Below, piece by piece: positions 6,080 to 12,878 of a stretch of 12,878 bases of DNA (position 1 is its first letter; each line of letters begins with the position of its first letter). This DNA is from Clostridia bacterium. Lineage in GTDB: Bacteria; Bacillota; Clostridia; UBA1381. The stretch spans positions 1 through 12,878 of the forward strand of contig CAADSR010000347.1 of assembly GCA_900751685.1 (NCBI GenBank), read 5' to 3'. A program made the translations under genes and the position numbers. A model generated the notes under the pieces. That model was not told the DNA's origin, ran no database searches, and saw nothing but the letters and a program-made list of their open reading frames with translations.

Positions 6080-7473
6080 CACAGGTTCTTTGGAAGCCCC
6101 AGCCACGCCAGGCGGTATTCCAGTCCAGGAAAGAGTATGAGGTGCTTTACGGCGGTGCGGCGGGCGGCGGGAAGAGTGATGCCCTTGTGATGGAGGCCCT
6201 GCGCCAAGTACATATCCCTCATTATAAGGGGATCTTATTCCGGAAAACCTTTCCCCAGCTCCGGGAGCTGATTTATAAAAGCCAGCGGGTCTATCCCCTG
6301 GCATATCCCAATGCAAAATACAATGCTTCGGAGCATTGCTGGCGGTTTCCATCAGGAGCAAGGATCTATTTCGGGTCCATGCCCAACCGGGATAGCTTTT
6401 TAAATTACCAGGGCTTGTCCTTTGCCTTTATCGGCTTTGACGAGCTGACCCATTTTACCCAGGAGGAATATGAGTATTTATTTAGCCGTAACCGGGCCGA
6501 TGGGCCGGGGGTCCGGGTATATATCCGGGCCACTGCCAATCCGGGGGGGGTCGGCCATGGCTGGGTCAAAGAGCGGTTTATCACTCCTGCCCCGCCGGGG
6601 ACCCCGGTCGCCTTTGAAGCGCAAATTGTGGACAAGCAGGGAAACCCAGTGCTTGTACGGCGGGAGCGGATCTTTATTCCGTCGAGTGTGTGGGATAACC
6701 AGGCGCTTCTTAAGAATGACCCGAATTATCTGGCAAACCTTGCAATGCTGCCGGAGGCCAAGCAGAAGGCGCTGTTATATGGGGACTGGGATAGTTTTTC
6801 AGGACAGGTATTTACGGAATGGAGCAATCACCCGGAGTATCCGGAGCGAAAATGGACCCATGTGATTGAACCCTTTGAGATCCCGCGCCATTGGCGGCGG
6901 TGGCGCAGCTTTGATTTCGGGTATGCAAAGCCCTTTGCCGTTCAGTGGTGGGCCGTTGACCCGGAAGGGTGTGTGTATTTATACCGCCAGCTATATGGCT
7001 GCACAAACACGCCCAATACAGGGGTGCGCTGGGAGCCGGCGCGTATTGCCCAGGAGATCCGCCGGATCGAAGAGGAGCAGGAACGGGGCAACTGTATCCT
7101 TGGCATAGCAGACCCGTCTATTTGGGACGAAAGCCGGGGCAGCAGCGGGACAGTGATCCATATGATGGAGCGGGAAGGGATCTATTTTGACAAAGGGGAC
7201 AATAAACGTATCCCAGGGAAAATGCAGCTCCACCACCGGCTGGCCTTTGACGCGGAGGGGTATCCCATGATGTATGTGTTCCGCCCCTGCCAGCCCTTTA
7301 TCCGCACGATTGCAAATCTGGTATATGACACGGTGCATTGTGAGGATATCGATACCACGCTGGAAGACCACGATTATGATGCATGCCGCTATTTTCTAAT
7401 GACGAATCCTATCGCGGCACGCCAGACGAGTAAAGCCCCGGCAAAGATTTTATGGGATCCGCTGGGCGATTAG
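6076..7473 (+). CDS. Phage terminase large subunit
   Basis: The 465-residue packaging motor ATPase and nuclease cuts concatemeric phage DNA and drives it through the portal. The ATPase half shows Walker A GGAAGGGKS at 26-34, Walker B FIGFDE at 118-123 with catalytic E123, and the coupling motif TANPGG at 153-158. The C-terminal RNase H-like nuclease shows three acidic positions expected to bind metal: D280 in FDFGYAKP, D346 in GIADPS, and D431/D435 in the DHDYDACRYF stretch. Length and motif order are normal and the gene looks intact. It starts inside the stop codon of the small terminase, which implies coupled translation. A GGAGG site for the next gene follows its stop. Confidence 0.96.
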   Translation: MTQVLWKPQPRQAVFQSRKEYEVLYGGAAGGGKSDALVMEALRQVHIPHYKGILFRKTFPQLRELIYKSQRVYPLAYPNAKYNASEHCWRFPSGARIYFGSMPNRDSFLNYQGLSFAFIGFDELTHFTQEEYEYLFSRNRADGPGVRVYIRATANPGGVGHGWVKERFITPAPPGTPVAFEAQIVDKQGNPVLVRRERIFIPSSVWDNQALLKNDPNYLANLAMLPEAKQKALLYGDWDSFSGQVFTEWSNHPEYPERKWTHVIEPFEIPRHWRRWRSFDFGYAKPFAVQWWAVDPEGCVYLYRQLYGCTNTPNTGVRWEPARIAQEIRRIEEEQERGNCILGIADPSIWDESRGSSGTVIHMMEREGIYFDKGDNKRIPGKMQLHHRLAFDAEGYPMMYVFRPCQPFIRTIANLVYDTVHCEDIDTTLEDHDYDACRYFLMTNPIAARQTSKAPAKILWDPLGD

Positions 7474-7485
7474 AAAGGAGGATAC

Positions 7486-8199
7486 ATGGCAAATTTAACA
7501 ACGGCATATCCTATGCGGACTGGGGATCTGCAAAAGGATTATGAGGCTTTATATGATTGGGCAGTGGGCCTTTTGGATGAGCTCAAGCCGCTGGTCAATA
7601 ATTTAGACGCAGGCAATGTCGCGGAGGCGGGCAGCGTCCGGGCCGAAAATATCAACACCAATCATGCTAAAATCAAAGATGGGCAGGTCCAAAGCCTGAC
7701 GGCGGACAAATTGACCGCTGGAACGATTGACGCTGATGAAATTCAGGTCATTCACTTAAACGCAGATAATATCACGGCCGGAACGCTGACTGTTGGACAG
7801 CAGGTCGATATCCAAAATGAAGAAGGGACGCTAAAAATAAACGGCAGTGAAATTTCAATGATGGACCAGGACGGCAACCCAAGGATCCAGTTTGGCGCGG
7901 ACGCGGACGGGCAATACCTGTTTTTATTGCAGAACAGCAATGGCAGTCAGGGGCTGTACCTTTTGGATGATGGGAACATCGTATTCAGCGGCAGCATTGA
8001 TACCGGGAAAGACGCCTGGATCGGCAACCGGCTGTATCTGGATGGGACAAATGGGCTTGCGGGGATTGTGTGGAAAAATGGGGAACGGAAAATATGCGAT
8101 ATGTTTGTCGAAAATGACTGCCTGCATATCACAGGCGTGGGAAACATGCGTCTAAATGGAAAATCCATTGCAACACAGGAGGGGAACAATGGAGGATAA
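7486..8199 (+). CDS. Fiber-like repeat protein between terminase and portal
   Basis: The 237-residue protein has a helical N-terminus (about 14-40) and then a repeat with an exact 20-residue period: LTADKLTAGTI at 71-81 and LNADNITAGTL at 91-101. A beta-rich C-terminal part follows, full of G, N and D (about 105-230). Repeats of this kind occur in tail-tip, fiber and host-specificity proteins of phages of Gram-positive bacteria and fold as trimeric beta structures. Its place is odd, since fibers normally sit in the tail module. A head fiber or a portal-vertex fiber is possible; this is inference. Start ATG 7486 follows AAAGGAGGATAC. The end overlaps the portal start (8189) by 11 bases, so the two genes are made together. 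Confidence 0.72.
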   Translation: MANLTTAYPMRTGDLQKDYEALYDWAVGLLDELKPLVNNLDAGNVAEAGSVRAENINTNHAKIKDGQVQSLTADKLTAGTIDADEIQVIHLNADNITAGTLTVGQQVDIQNEEGTLKINGSEISMMDQDGNPRIQFGADADGQYLFLLQNSNGSQGLYLLDDGNIVFSGSIDTGKDAWIGNRLYLDGTNGLAGIVWKNGERKICDMFVENDCLHITGVGNMRLNGKSIATQEGNNGG

Positions 8200-9919
8200 A
8201 CAAATTGAGATCGAGTATAGGGGCAGCATTGCCCCGGCATTTTTAGCAAGGGCCATCAGCGCCTTTGATGAATATAAAGGAGCGAAGCAGACCCTGGAGG
8301 CCCGGATTCGTGAAAATAATGAATGGTACAAGGCGCAATATTGGAAAATGATCAATGGGAAGAATGAGGCCCAGCCTGCAACGGCCTTTATTTTCAGCGC
8401 CATTGAAAATAAGTATGCCGACGCAGTGGACAATTTTCCTGTCCCTAATTTGTTGGAGCGGGGGCCGGAGGACACGCAAATCGCCCAGACCCTTTCAAAA
8501 ATCATCCCTCTGCAATTAGACATGAACGGCTTTAAAGAAAAGTATAAGGATAACTGGCGGCGCAAGCTCAAGCATGGCACGGCCGTTTATGGCATCTTTT
8601 ATAATGAGGATAAAGCGGATATCGACGTGCGGGTGATCGACCTGTTTCATGTATATTGTGATATTCATTTAAAGGACATCCAGGACAGCCCGTTCTTGTT
8701 TGTGACCAATGTGGTGGATAATGCCCAGCTCCGGCAGGAATATCCGGCTTATGCCCCGCTGTTTTCAGGAGACGCCCAGCTCCGGAGCTACAGCGGCAGC
8801 CATACGGTCAAAGACCGCAGCGAGGTGGTGGACTGCTATTATAAGAAAAAAGAAAAGGGGCGGCAAGTCCTGCATCTGATGAAGCTGGTGGATGGGCATG
8901 TCATTGACGCGACGGAGGACCGGGAAGGGTTTGAAAACGGCCTGTACCAGCATGGCCTGTACCCAGTCGTCTTTGACGTGCTGTACCCTGAGGAGGACAG
9001 CCCTTTTGGATTCGGCATTATTGATGTCATCAAAAATCCCCAGATCTATGTGGATAAGCTGGATGGGATCATCAGTAAAAATGCCATGGTTGCAGGGAAG
9101 ATCCGCTATATGGTCAAGGACAACGGGGGTATTAATGAGCATGAGATGATGGACTATTCCAAGGACATCATCCATGTGGCAGGCAGTGTGGATGAGTCCA
9201 ATGTGCGCCAGTTCCAGGCTGCGGCTTTGGACAGCTTTATCATTACCCACCGCCAGAATAAGATCGTGGAACTCAAGGAAATCGTAGGAAACCGTGATTT
9301 TCAGCAGGGAGGCACCAACGGGGGCGTCACGGCAGCATCGGCAATCTCAATGCTGCAGCAGGCCGGTGAAAAGCTGTCCCGCAGTATGATCGATGACAGC
9401 TATGACGCCTACCGCAAGCTGGTACTGATGATGATTGAGCTTATCCGGGAGTTTTATACGAAAGAGCGGGTCTACCGGATCACCAATGAGGTCGGACAGA
9501 CGGACTTTCGTGCTTTTTCGGGAGAAATGCTGTACCGCCCGGACTTTTCTGACAGCTTAGGGTTTGATATGTCAACCGGGCGTCAAAAGGTGGAGTTTGA
9601 TATCAGCGTAGTGCCCCAGAGGCAAAACCCCTTTACAAAGGAGATCAATAACCAGACCATCTTATCCCTGTGGCAAAATGGGCTTTTCCAGCGGGAAAGT
9701 CTTGATACGGCCATGATCGTGCTGCAGGCGCTGCAATTTGACGGCAAGGATAAGATCCTGTCAGAGCTGGTACAGCTTAAAAACCAAGAGCCCCTTCCGG
9801 ATGAACTTCAAAATATGGGGACAGAAAATACGGACCAGTCAGCGGCGCCAAAGCAGCTGGAGGGCATAGAGGATCTGGGCAATGGTCTGTCGGCGGTACC
9901 GATCGGGGGATTGCAATGA
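8189..9919 (+). CDS. Phage portal protein, P22-like
   Basis: The 576-residue product has the length and composition of podovirus-type portal proteins, which form the dodecameric ring at one capsid vertex through which DNA enters and leaves. Recognisable parts are the N-terminal helical segment, the wing region, and the core stretch PVVFDVLYPEEDSPFGFG from about residue 259. After this come the helix with IYVDKLDGIISKNA and a glutamine-rich helical stretch (SAISMLQQAGEKLSRSMI) typical of the stem/clip-to-crown region. The start at 8189 was preferred to the in-frame ATG at 8156 because AGGAGGGG lies immediately upstream. It overlaps the fiber-like gene by 11 bases. The C-terminal tail is acidic and probably flexible. 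The scaffold-like gene follows 27 bases later. Confidence 0.88.
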   Translation: MEDKQIEIEYRGSIAPAFLARAISAFDEYKGAKQTLEARIRENNEWYKAQYWKMINGKNEAQPATAFIFSAIENKYADAVDNFPVPNLLERGPEDTQIAQTLSKIIPLQLDMNGFKEKYKDNWRRKLKHGTAVYGIFYNEDKADIDVRVIDLFHVYCDIHLKDIQDSPFLFVTNVVDNAQLRQEYPAYAPLFSGDAQLRSYSGSHTVKDRSEVVDCYYKKKEKGRQVLHLMKLVDGHVIDATEDREGFENGLYQHGLYPVVFDVLYPEEDSPFGFGIIDVIKNPQIYVDKLDGIISKNAMVAGKIRYMVKDNGGINEHEMMDYSKDIIHVAGSVDESNVRQFQAAALDSFIITHRQNKIVELKEIVGNRDFQQGGTNGGVTAASAISMLQQAGEKLSRSMIDDSYDAYRKLVLMMIELIREFYTKERVYRITNEVGQTDFRAFSGEMLYRPDFSDSLGFDMSTGRQKVEFDISVVPQRQNPFTKEINNQTILSLWQNGLFQRESLDTAMIVLQALQFDGKDKILSELVQLKNQEPLPDELQNMGTENTDQSAAPKQLEGIEDLGNGLSAVPIGGLQ

Positions 9920-9946
9920 TTTGAGCAGGAAAAGGAGGAAAAATCA

Positions 9947-10435
9947 ATGGAAGAAAACCAGGAGCTAGAGCAGGCTTCATCATACCTGGAGGAAATGGCG
10001 GATGAGCAGGAAGTGCCCGCGGCGGAAGAGCCGTTCCGGGTGTTTGCATCAGAGCAGGAGTGGAATGAGGAATTGGAGCAAAGGGTCCAAAGCCGGATGC
10101 AGGAGCAGCGGAGCCAGGAAGAGCAAAAAATGACCGAAGAGATCACAAAGGGCTGGCAGCAGCAGGCGGCAGAATTGAAAGCCAAGGTCCCTGCTTTCGA
10201 CTTCCGCAATGCCCTGCAGGAGAATAAGGCGTTTGCGGAAAAAATTGCCCGGGGCTATTCGGTCGAGGACGCCTATACGCTCACCTTGCCCCAGGGACGC
10301 AGTGTACCCCGCCGTGGGATCAAGGAAAACGGAGCAGCACCGGCGCCCGGGGGCAGCATCCAATACGACCCCCTGCATATGAAGCAAAAGGAGTTTGAAC
10401 AGTATATTGAAGGGTTAATGGGAAAAGGAATTTAG
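9947..10435 (+). CDS. Probable capsid scaffolding protein
   Basis: The 162-residue, highly acidic and glutamine-rich protein is mostly predicted coiled coil (about 35-85, EQEWNEELEQRVQSRMQEQ and following). A short basic and proline-rich region follows, then a C-terminal helix (about 145-160). This composition, together with position between portal and major capsid genes, is characteristic of scaffolding proteins, which act as an internal template for shell assembly and are then removed. No protease gene is seen nearby, so exit without cleavage is possible. ATG 9947 follows AAAGGAGGAAAA. The assignment is by context and composition, not by a recognised motif. Confidence 0.7.
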   Translation: MEENQELEQASSYLEEMADEQEVPAAEEPFRVFASEQEWNEELEQRVQSRMQEQRSQEEQKMTEEITKGWQQQAAELKAKVPAFDFRNALQENKAFAEKIARGYSVEDAYTLTLPQGRSVPRRGIKENGAAPAPGGSIQYDPLHMKQKEFEQYIEGLMGKGI

Positions 10436-10451
10436 AAAAGGAGATTTGATT

Positions 10452-11681
10452 ATGGCAAATTATGATACCCCTGTAAACACCAATATGGAAGACCGGTTAA
10501 ATTTGAATAAAACGACTTCACCGGGCAGCGCGCCGCTGTTCTCACCGGTGTTGAACCGGCATATTTTAATGGCGGCAAAGCCAGCCCTGGTGCACCAGCA
10601 GTTTGGGCAAAGCGTGGAGGTCCCGAAAGGCCAGGGAAAAGCGGTCTGCTGGGACAAAATGAGCCCACTGCCCAAAGCCAAACAGCCGCTGATAGAAGGC
10701 ATTACGCCAAAGGGCAGCGCGATCCATATCACCCGCCTGACCGCCGTGCCGGAGCAGTTTGGGGACTATATTTCCACAACGGACGAGTTTGATTTTTACG
10801 CTGCCGACCCGGCGCCAAAGGCCTTAAAGCTCAATGAGGTGCTGGCAAACTCGGCAGCCCGCACATTGGACAGTTTAACAGCCGATGTCCTGGCTGCTGG
10901 AACGAACGTCCAATATCCTAATGGGAAGGTCTCACGAAGCCAGCTGGCCAGTAGTGATGTGATTACGGTGCAGGAAATTAAAAAGGCAGTGCGTACCCTG
11001 AAAGGGAACAACGCCCCAAAAATCAAAAACAGGTATGTGGCCATCATCCACACGGATATCGCCCATGACCTGACCAATGACGAGGAGTGGAGATGGCCCC
11101 ACCAATATGTGGATACAAAGCAGATCTATGAAGGGGAGATCGGGGAGCTGTATGGCGTAAAATTTGTAGAGACGACAGAAGCCAAGGTCTTTTACGGCAA
11201 TGACCTGATAGCGGGGAAAACCCAGACCCTGCAAATAACCGCGGTGGATTCCACCAGAAAGGTCATTTCAGTGGCGGAGACTCTGACCGACAGCGAGGCC
11301 ACTGCCCTAGCGTCGAGAAAAATTATCATTGACGGCGTGCAATATACAGTTTCCACGGCAAAAGAAGGGGAAAATGGAGCCGCACAGCTGACACTTTCAT
11401 CAGCCGCGGCAGCCGGGGTCAAAGCAGACATGACGGTCTACCCCGGGGAAGGGACAGCAAACGGAAAGCCGGTGTATGCGACCCTGATCTTAGGCGCGGA
11501 CGCTTACGGCGTGACGAAGCTCAAAGATAACCTGCAAACGATCGTAAAGGCTCTTGGCTCCGCCGGCTCTTCCGACCCGTTGAATCAAAGGGCGACCATG
11601 GGCTGGAAAGCGCATTTTCTGGCGAAAATTTTGGAAGACCTGAATATGGTACGTTTAGAAACAGTAGCAACCAGATATTAA
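10452..11681 (+). CDS. N4-gp56 family major capsid protein
   Basis: The 409-residue protein builds the phage head shell. Its N-terminal part matches the N4-gp56 capsid family pattern: AAKPALVHQQFGQ near residue 40, then EGITPKGSAIHIT near 85, then EQFGDYISTTDEFDF near 105, followed by the LNEVLANSAARTLDSLTADVL spine helix. The C-terminal end (GWKAHFLAKILEDLNMVRLET) is also typical. Residues about 256-330 form a beta-rich, threonine-rich segment that looks like an inserted domain within the HK97-type fold. ATG 10452 has AAAGGAG at 8 bases and was preferred to an in-frame TTG at 10446. The gene follows the scaffold-like gene by 16 bases. Confidence 0.93.
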   Translation: MANYDTPVNTNMEDRLNLNKTTSPGSAPLFSPVLNRHILMAAKPALVHQQFGQSVEVPKGQGKAVCWDKMSPLPKAKQPLIEGITPKGSAIHITRLTAVPEQFGDYISTTDEFDFYAADPAPKALKLNEVLANSAARTLDSLTADVLAAGTNVQYPNGKVSRSQLASSDVITVQEIKKAVRTLKGNNAPKIKNRYVAIIHTDIAHDLTNDEEWRWPHQYVDTKQIYEGEIGELYGVKFVETTEAKVFYGNDLIAGKTQTLQITAVDSTRKVISVAETLTDSEATALASRKIIIDGVQYTVSTAKEGENGAAQLTLSSAAAAGVKADMTVYPGEGTANGKPVYATLILGADAYGVTKLKDNLQTIVKALGSAGSSDPLNQRATMGWKAHFLAKILEDLNMVRLETVATRY

Positions 11682-11694
11682 AAGGAGGATACAT

Positions 11695-11961
11695 ATGCCG
11701 CAAAAAACAATCAAAAAAGAGGACTATTTAATGGAACGGATCCCCTTCCGGCTCCACCGCCCAGAATCCGAGCGGAAGGATTTCAGGACAGTGACAGTCA
11801 ATGGGAAAACATTTCAGATCGCTTATGGAAAAGAAGTGCAGCTGCCCCGCTATGTCGTGCAGGTGCTGGAAGAGAGCGAAGCAAATGACCAGGCAGCGCG
11901 GCTCCATGCGGAGGAGCGCGCAGAAGCGTTTGCCCGGGGCGAGTCTTCCCTGGAGGGTTAG
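11695..11961 (+). CDS. Small head-associated protein of unknown function
   Basis: The 88-residue product has a short beta-like stretch (about 30-50, TVTVNGKTFQIAYGKEVQLP) and a charged C-terminal helix rich in E and A. I recognise no named family. The NGKTF..AYGKEVQLPRYV pattern resembles small proteins that commonly follow the capsid gene in phages with N4-gp56 capsids. Possible roles are shell decoration or completion; this is inference from position. ATG 11695 is preceded by AAAAGGAGGATACAT, the same site type as the fiber-like gene. Its stop codon directly abuts the start of the next gene. Confidence 0.72.
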   Translation: MPQKTIKKEDYLMERIPFRLHRPESERKDFRTVTVNGKTFQIAYGKEVQLPRYVVQVLEESEANDQAARLHAEERAEAFARGESSLEG

Positions 11962-12762
11962 ATGTATATCAATGAAGTCGTCCGCAGCTGTGACGCGCTG
12001 TATCCCAATCAATATACTCTGGAGGAAAAATATCATTGGTGTGATGAATTTTCCGCAATATTGACCAGTGAGGTCTGCCCGGTCTATGAAACAAGGACCC
12101 TGGAAACGGAAAACGGGGATTTCCTATTACCCGAGGATCTGGGCTTTGAACAGATCGAGCGGATCCGCTGGGGGAGCCGGGAAATGGAAAAGCGGGATTT
12201 TCGCAGCTATGGGATCCGCTACATCCCCCTTTACCCTCAGGGACGGGTCATCTTTCCCGAGAAATTTAAAAAAAACCGGCAGATCGAGGTGGTCTATCAA
12301 AAGGGGGCGGAGCCGGTCCGGGTGGTCGACCTAAAAGGGGTCTCCTTCCTTATTATAACAACAAATGTGTTTGAAATGGTGGACTGTCCCCTGCTGCCGG
12401 GCGATATGATCCGGCTTACAGTAGAAGGCCAAGTGTATGATGATGTGGCCGTAACGGATATTGGCCCAGGAACGACGTCACGCAAATCCCGGGTCACGGT
12501 CATCCCGCCTAGGGCGCTTCCAGGCTCCGGCCTTTTCAGCGCAGATATTTTTCGCTATGTAACGGACAAAACAGTTTGCCCGGCGCCGTATGACCGGATC
12601 TATGTGGATTATTTATGCGGTAAGATCTGTTTTTACCAGCGGGATTTTGAGGCTTATAACCAGCATATGGCGGTCGTTAATAGCCGCCTGTCGGCCTATG
12701 AGCGGTATTTGAAAAAAAATGCCCCGCTGGATGGCAGCGGGCAATTGAAAAATTGGTGGTGA
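11962..12762 (+). CDS. Head-tail connector-like protein with inserted domain
   Basis: The 266-residue protein begins with a helical segment (INEVVRSCDALYPNQYTLEEKYHW) and ends with a helical region (from PAPYDRIY at 207 to YERYLKK). Together they resemble the shorter connector/adaptor proteins that follow capsid genes in Clostridial phages and that join the portal to the tail. Between them, residues about 114-205 are beta-rich (VVDLKGVSFLIITTNVF and onward) and look like an added domain. The ATG at 11962 follows the preceding stop without a gap and has GGAGG at 11952-11956. The product would act at the head vertex after packaging. The assignment rests on position and the terminal helices. Confidence 0.65.
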   Translation: MYINEVVRSCDALYPNQYTLEEKYHWCDEFSAILTSEVCPVYETRTLETENGDFLLPEDLGFEQIERIRWGSREMEKRDFRSYGIRYIPLYPQGRVIFPEKFKKNRQIEVVYQKGAEPVRVVDLKGVSFLIITTNVFEMVDCPLLPGDMIRLTVEGQVYDDVAVTDIGPGTTSRKSRVTVIPPRALPGSGLFSADIFRYVTDKTVCPAPYDRIYVDYLCGKICFYQRDFEAYNQHMAVVNSRLSAYERYLKKNAPLDGSGQLKNWW

Positions 12763-12774
12763 GGAGGTAGGGAC

Positions 12775-12878
12775 ATGAAATTTCCAAAAATAGCAGCAAG
12801 CCCAAACCCCAGCGCGCAAATTACCCAATTCGGCGGGGTGAACCCGCAGGCGGGGGGGGGGGCCGGGGCGAGAAGCGG
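12775..12878 (+). CDS. Phage structural protein, N-terminal fragment cut by window end
   Basis: Only 34 codons are present. The ATG at 12775 follows a strong AGGAGGT site at 12762-12768. The start reads MKFPKIAASPNPSAQ and then ITQFGGVN, resembling head or tail completion proteins of Firmicute phages that start with an FGG[VLI]N motif followed by a line about an MENMT-type strand. The rest lies beyond the window, and the final 28 bases contain an 11-G run that may be unreliable, so the reading after residue 25 should not be trusted. Confidence 0.55.
   Translation, partial: MKFPKIAASPNPSAQITQFGGVNPQAGGGAGARS

Noticed and set aside
6542..6550. Run of G in the large terminase as a possible frameshift site
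   Set aside because: The frame through the run encodes the expected ANPGG motif and stays open on both sides, so the sequence is correct here.
7696..7788. CRISPR-like or DNA tandem repeat in the fiber-like gene
   Set aside because: The repetition is at protein level (20-residue period) with diverged codons; there is no array of identical DNA units.
8765..9250. 161-codon open frame on the minus strand inside the portal gene
   Set aside because: Shadow of the portal; histidine- and leucine-rich translation of antisense sequence, with no ribosome binding site or promoter.

Overview
The window looks like a chromosome segment from a gut-type Firmicute, probably class Clostridia (Lachnospiraceae- or Oscillospiraceae-like). 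The basis is strong AGGAGG ribosome binding sites, sigma-A type promoters, moderate GC content with AT-rich intergenic spacers, and the gene families present. No rRNA, tRNA, CRISPR array or insertion sequence is visible. The species cannot be named from this sequence.

Region 1 (1-5122) is host-like. A threonine ammonia-lyase gene runs leftward off the window edge from position 554, with its own promoter at 613-641. A small unrecognised helical gene (819-1133) runs rightward into a perfect bidirectional terminator (1132-1172). The terminator is shared with a leftward operon of three genes: ABC exporter ATPase, 813-residue FtsX/MacB-type permease, and a TraX-family membrane protein. The operon promoter is an extended -10 box preceded by three TGTAAG repeats at one-helical-turn spacing. 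That is the signature of control by an OmpR/PhoB-family response regulator, yet no two-component genes are in the window.

Region 2 (5123-5318) is an AT-rich divergent spacer. It carries a consensus rightward promoter (TTGACT-17-TATACT) and an AGTGAA/TTCACT repeat cluster at the expected start of transcription. The host/phage junction must lie in or close to this spacer.

Region 3 (5319-12878) is a tightly packed rightward DNA packaging and head module of a tailed phage or prophage. In order: a small zinc-ribbon protein, small terminase, large terminase, a fiber-like repeat protein, portal, scaffold-like protein, N4-gp56-family major capsid protein, a small head-associated protein, a head-tail connector-like protein, and the start of another structural gene cut by the window end. 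A P22-like portal together with an N4-gp56 capsid suggests a short-tailed (podovirus-like) phage. The terminases cut and pump the genome through the portal into a shell built from capsid protein on the scaffold, and the connector gene would close the vertex. No integrase, repressor, lysis or tail genes are visible, so the element continues beyond the right edge.

The most unusual points are the fiber-like gene wedged between terminase and portal and translationally overlapped with the portal, probable inserted beta-rich domains in both the capsid and connector proteins, and an apparent element boundary directly upstream of a transporter operon that carries response-regulator repeats.
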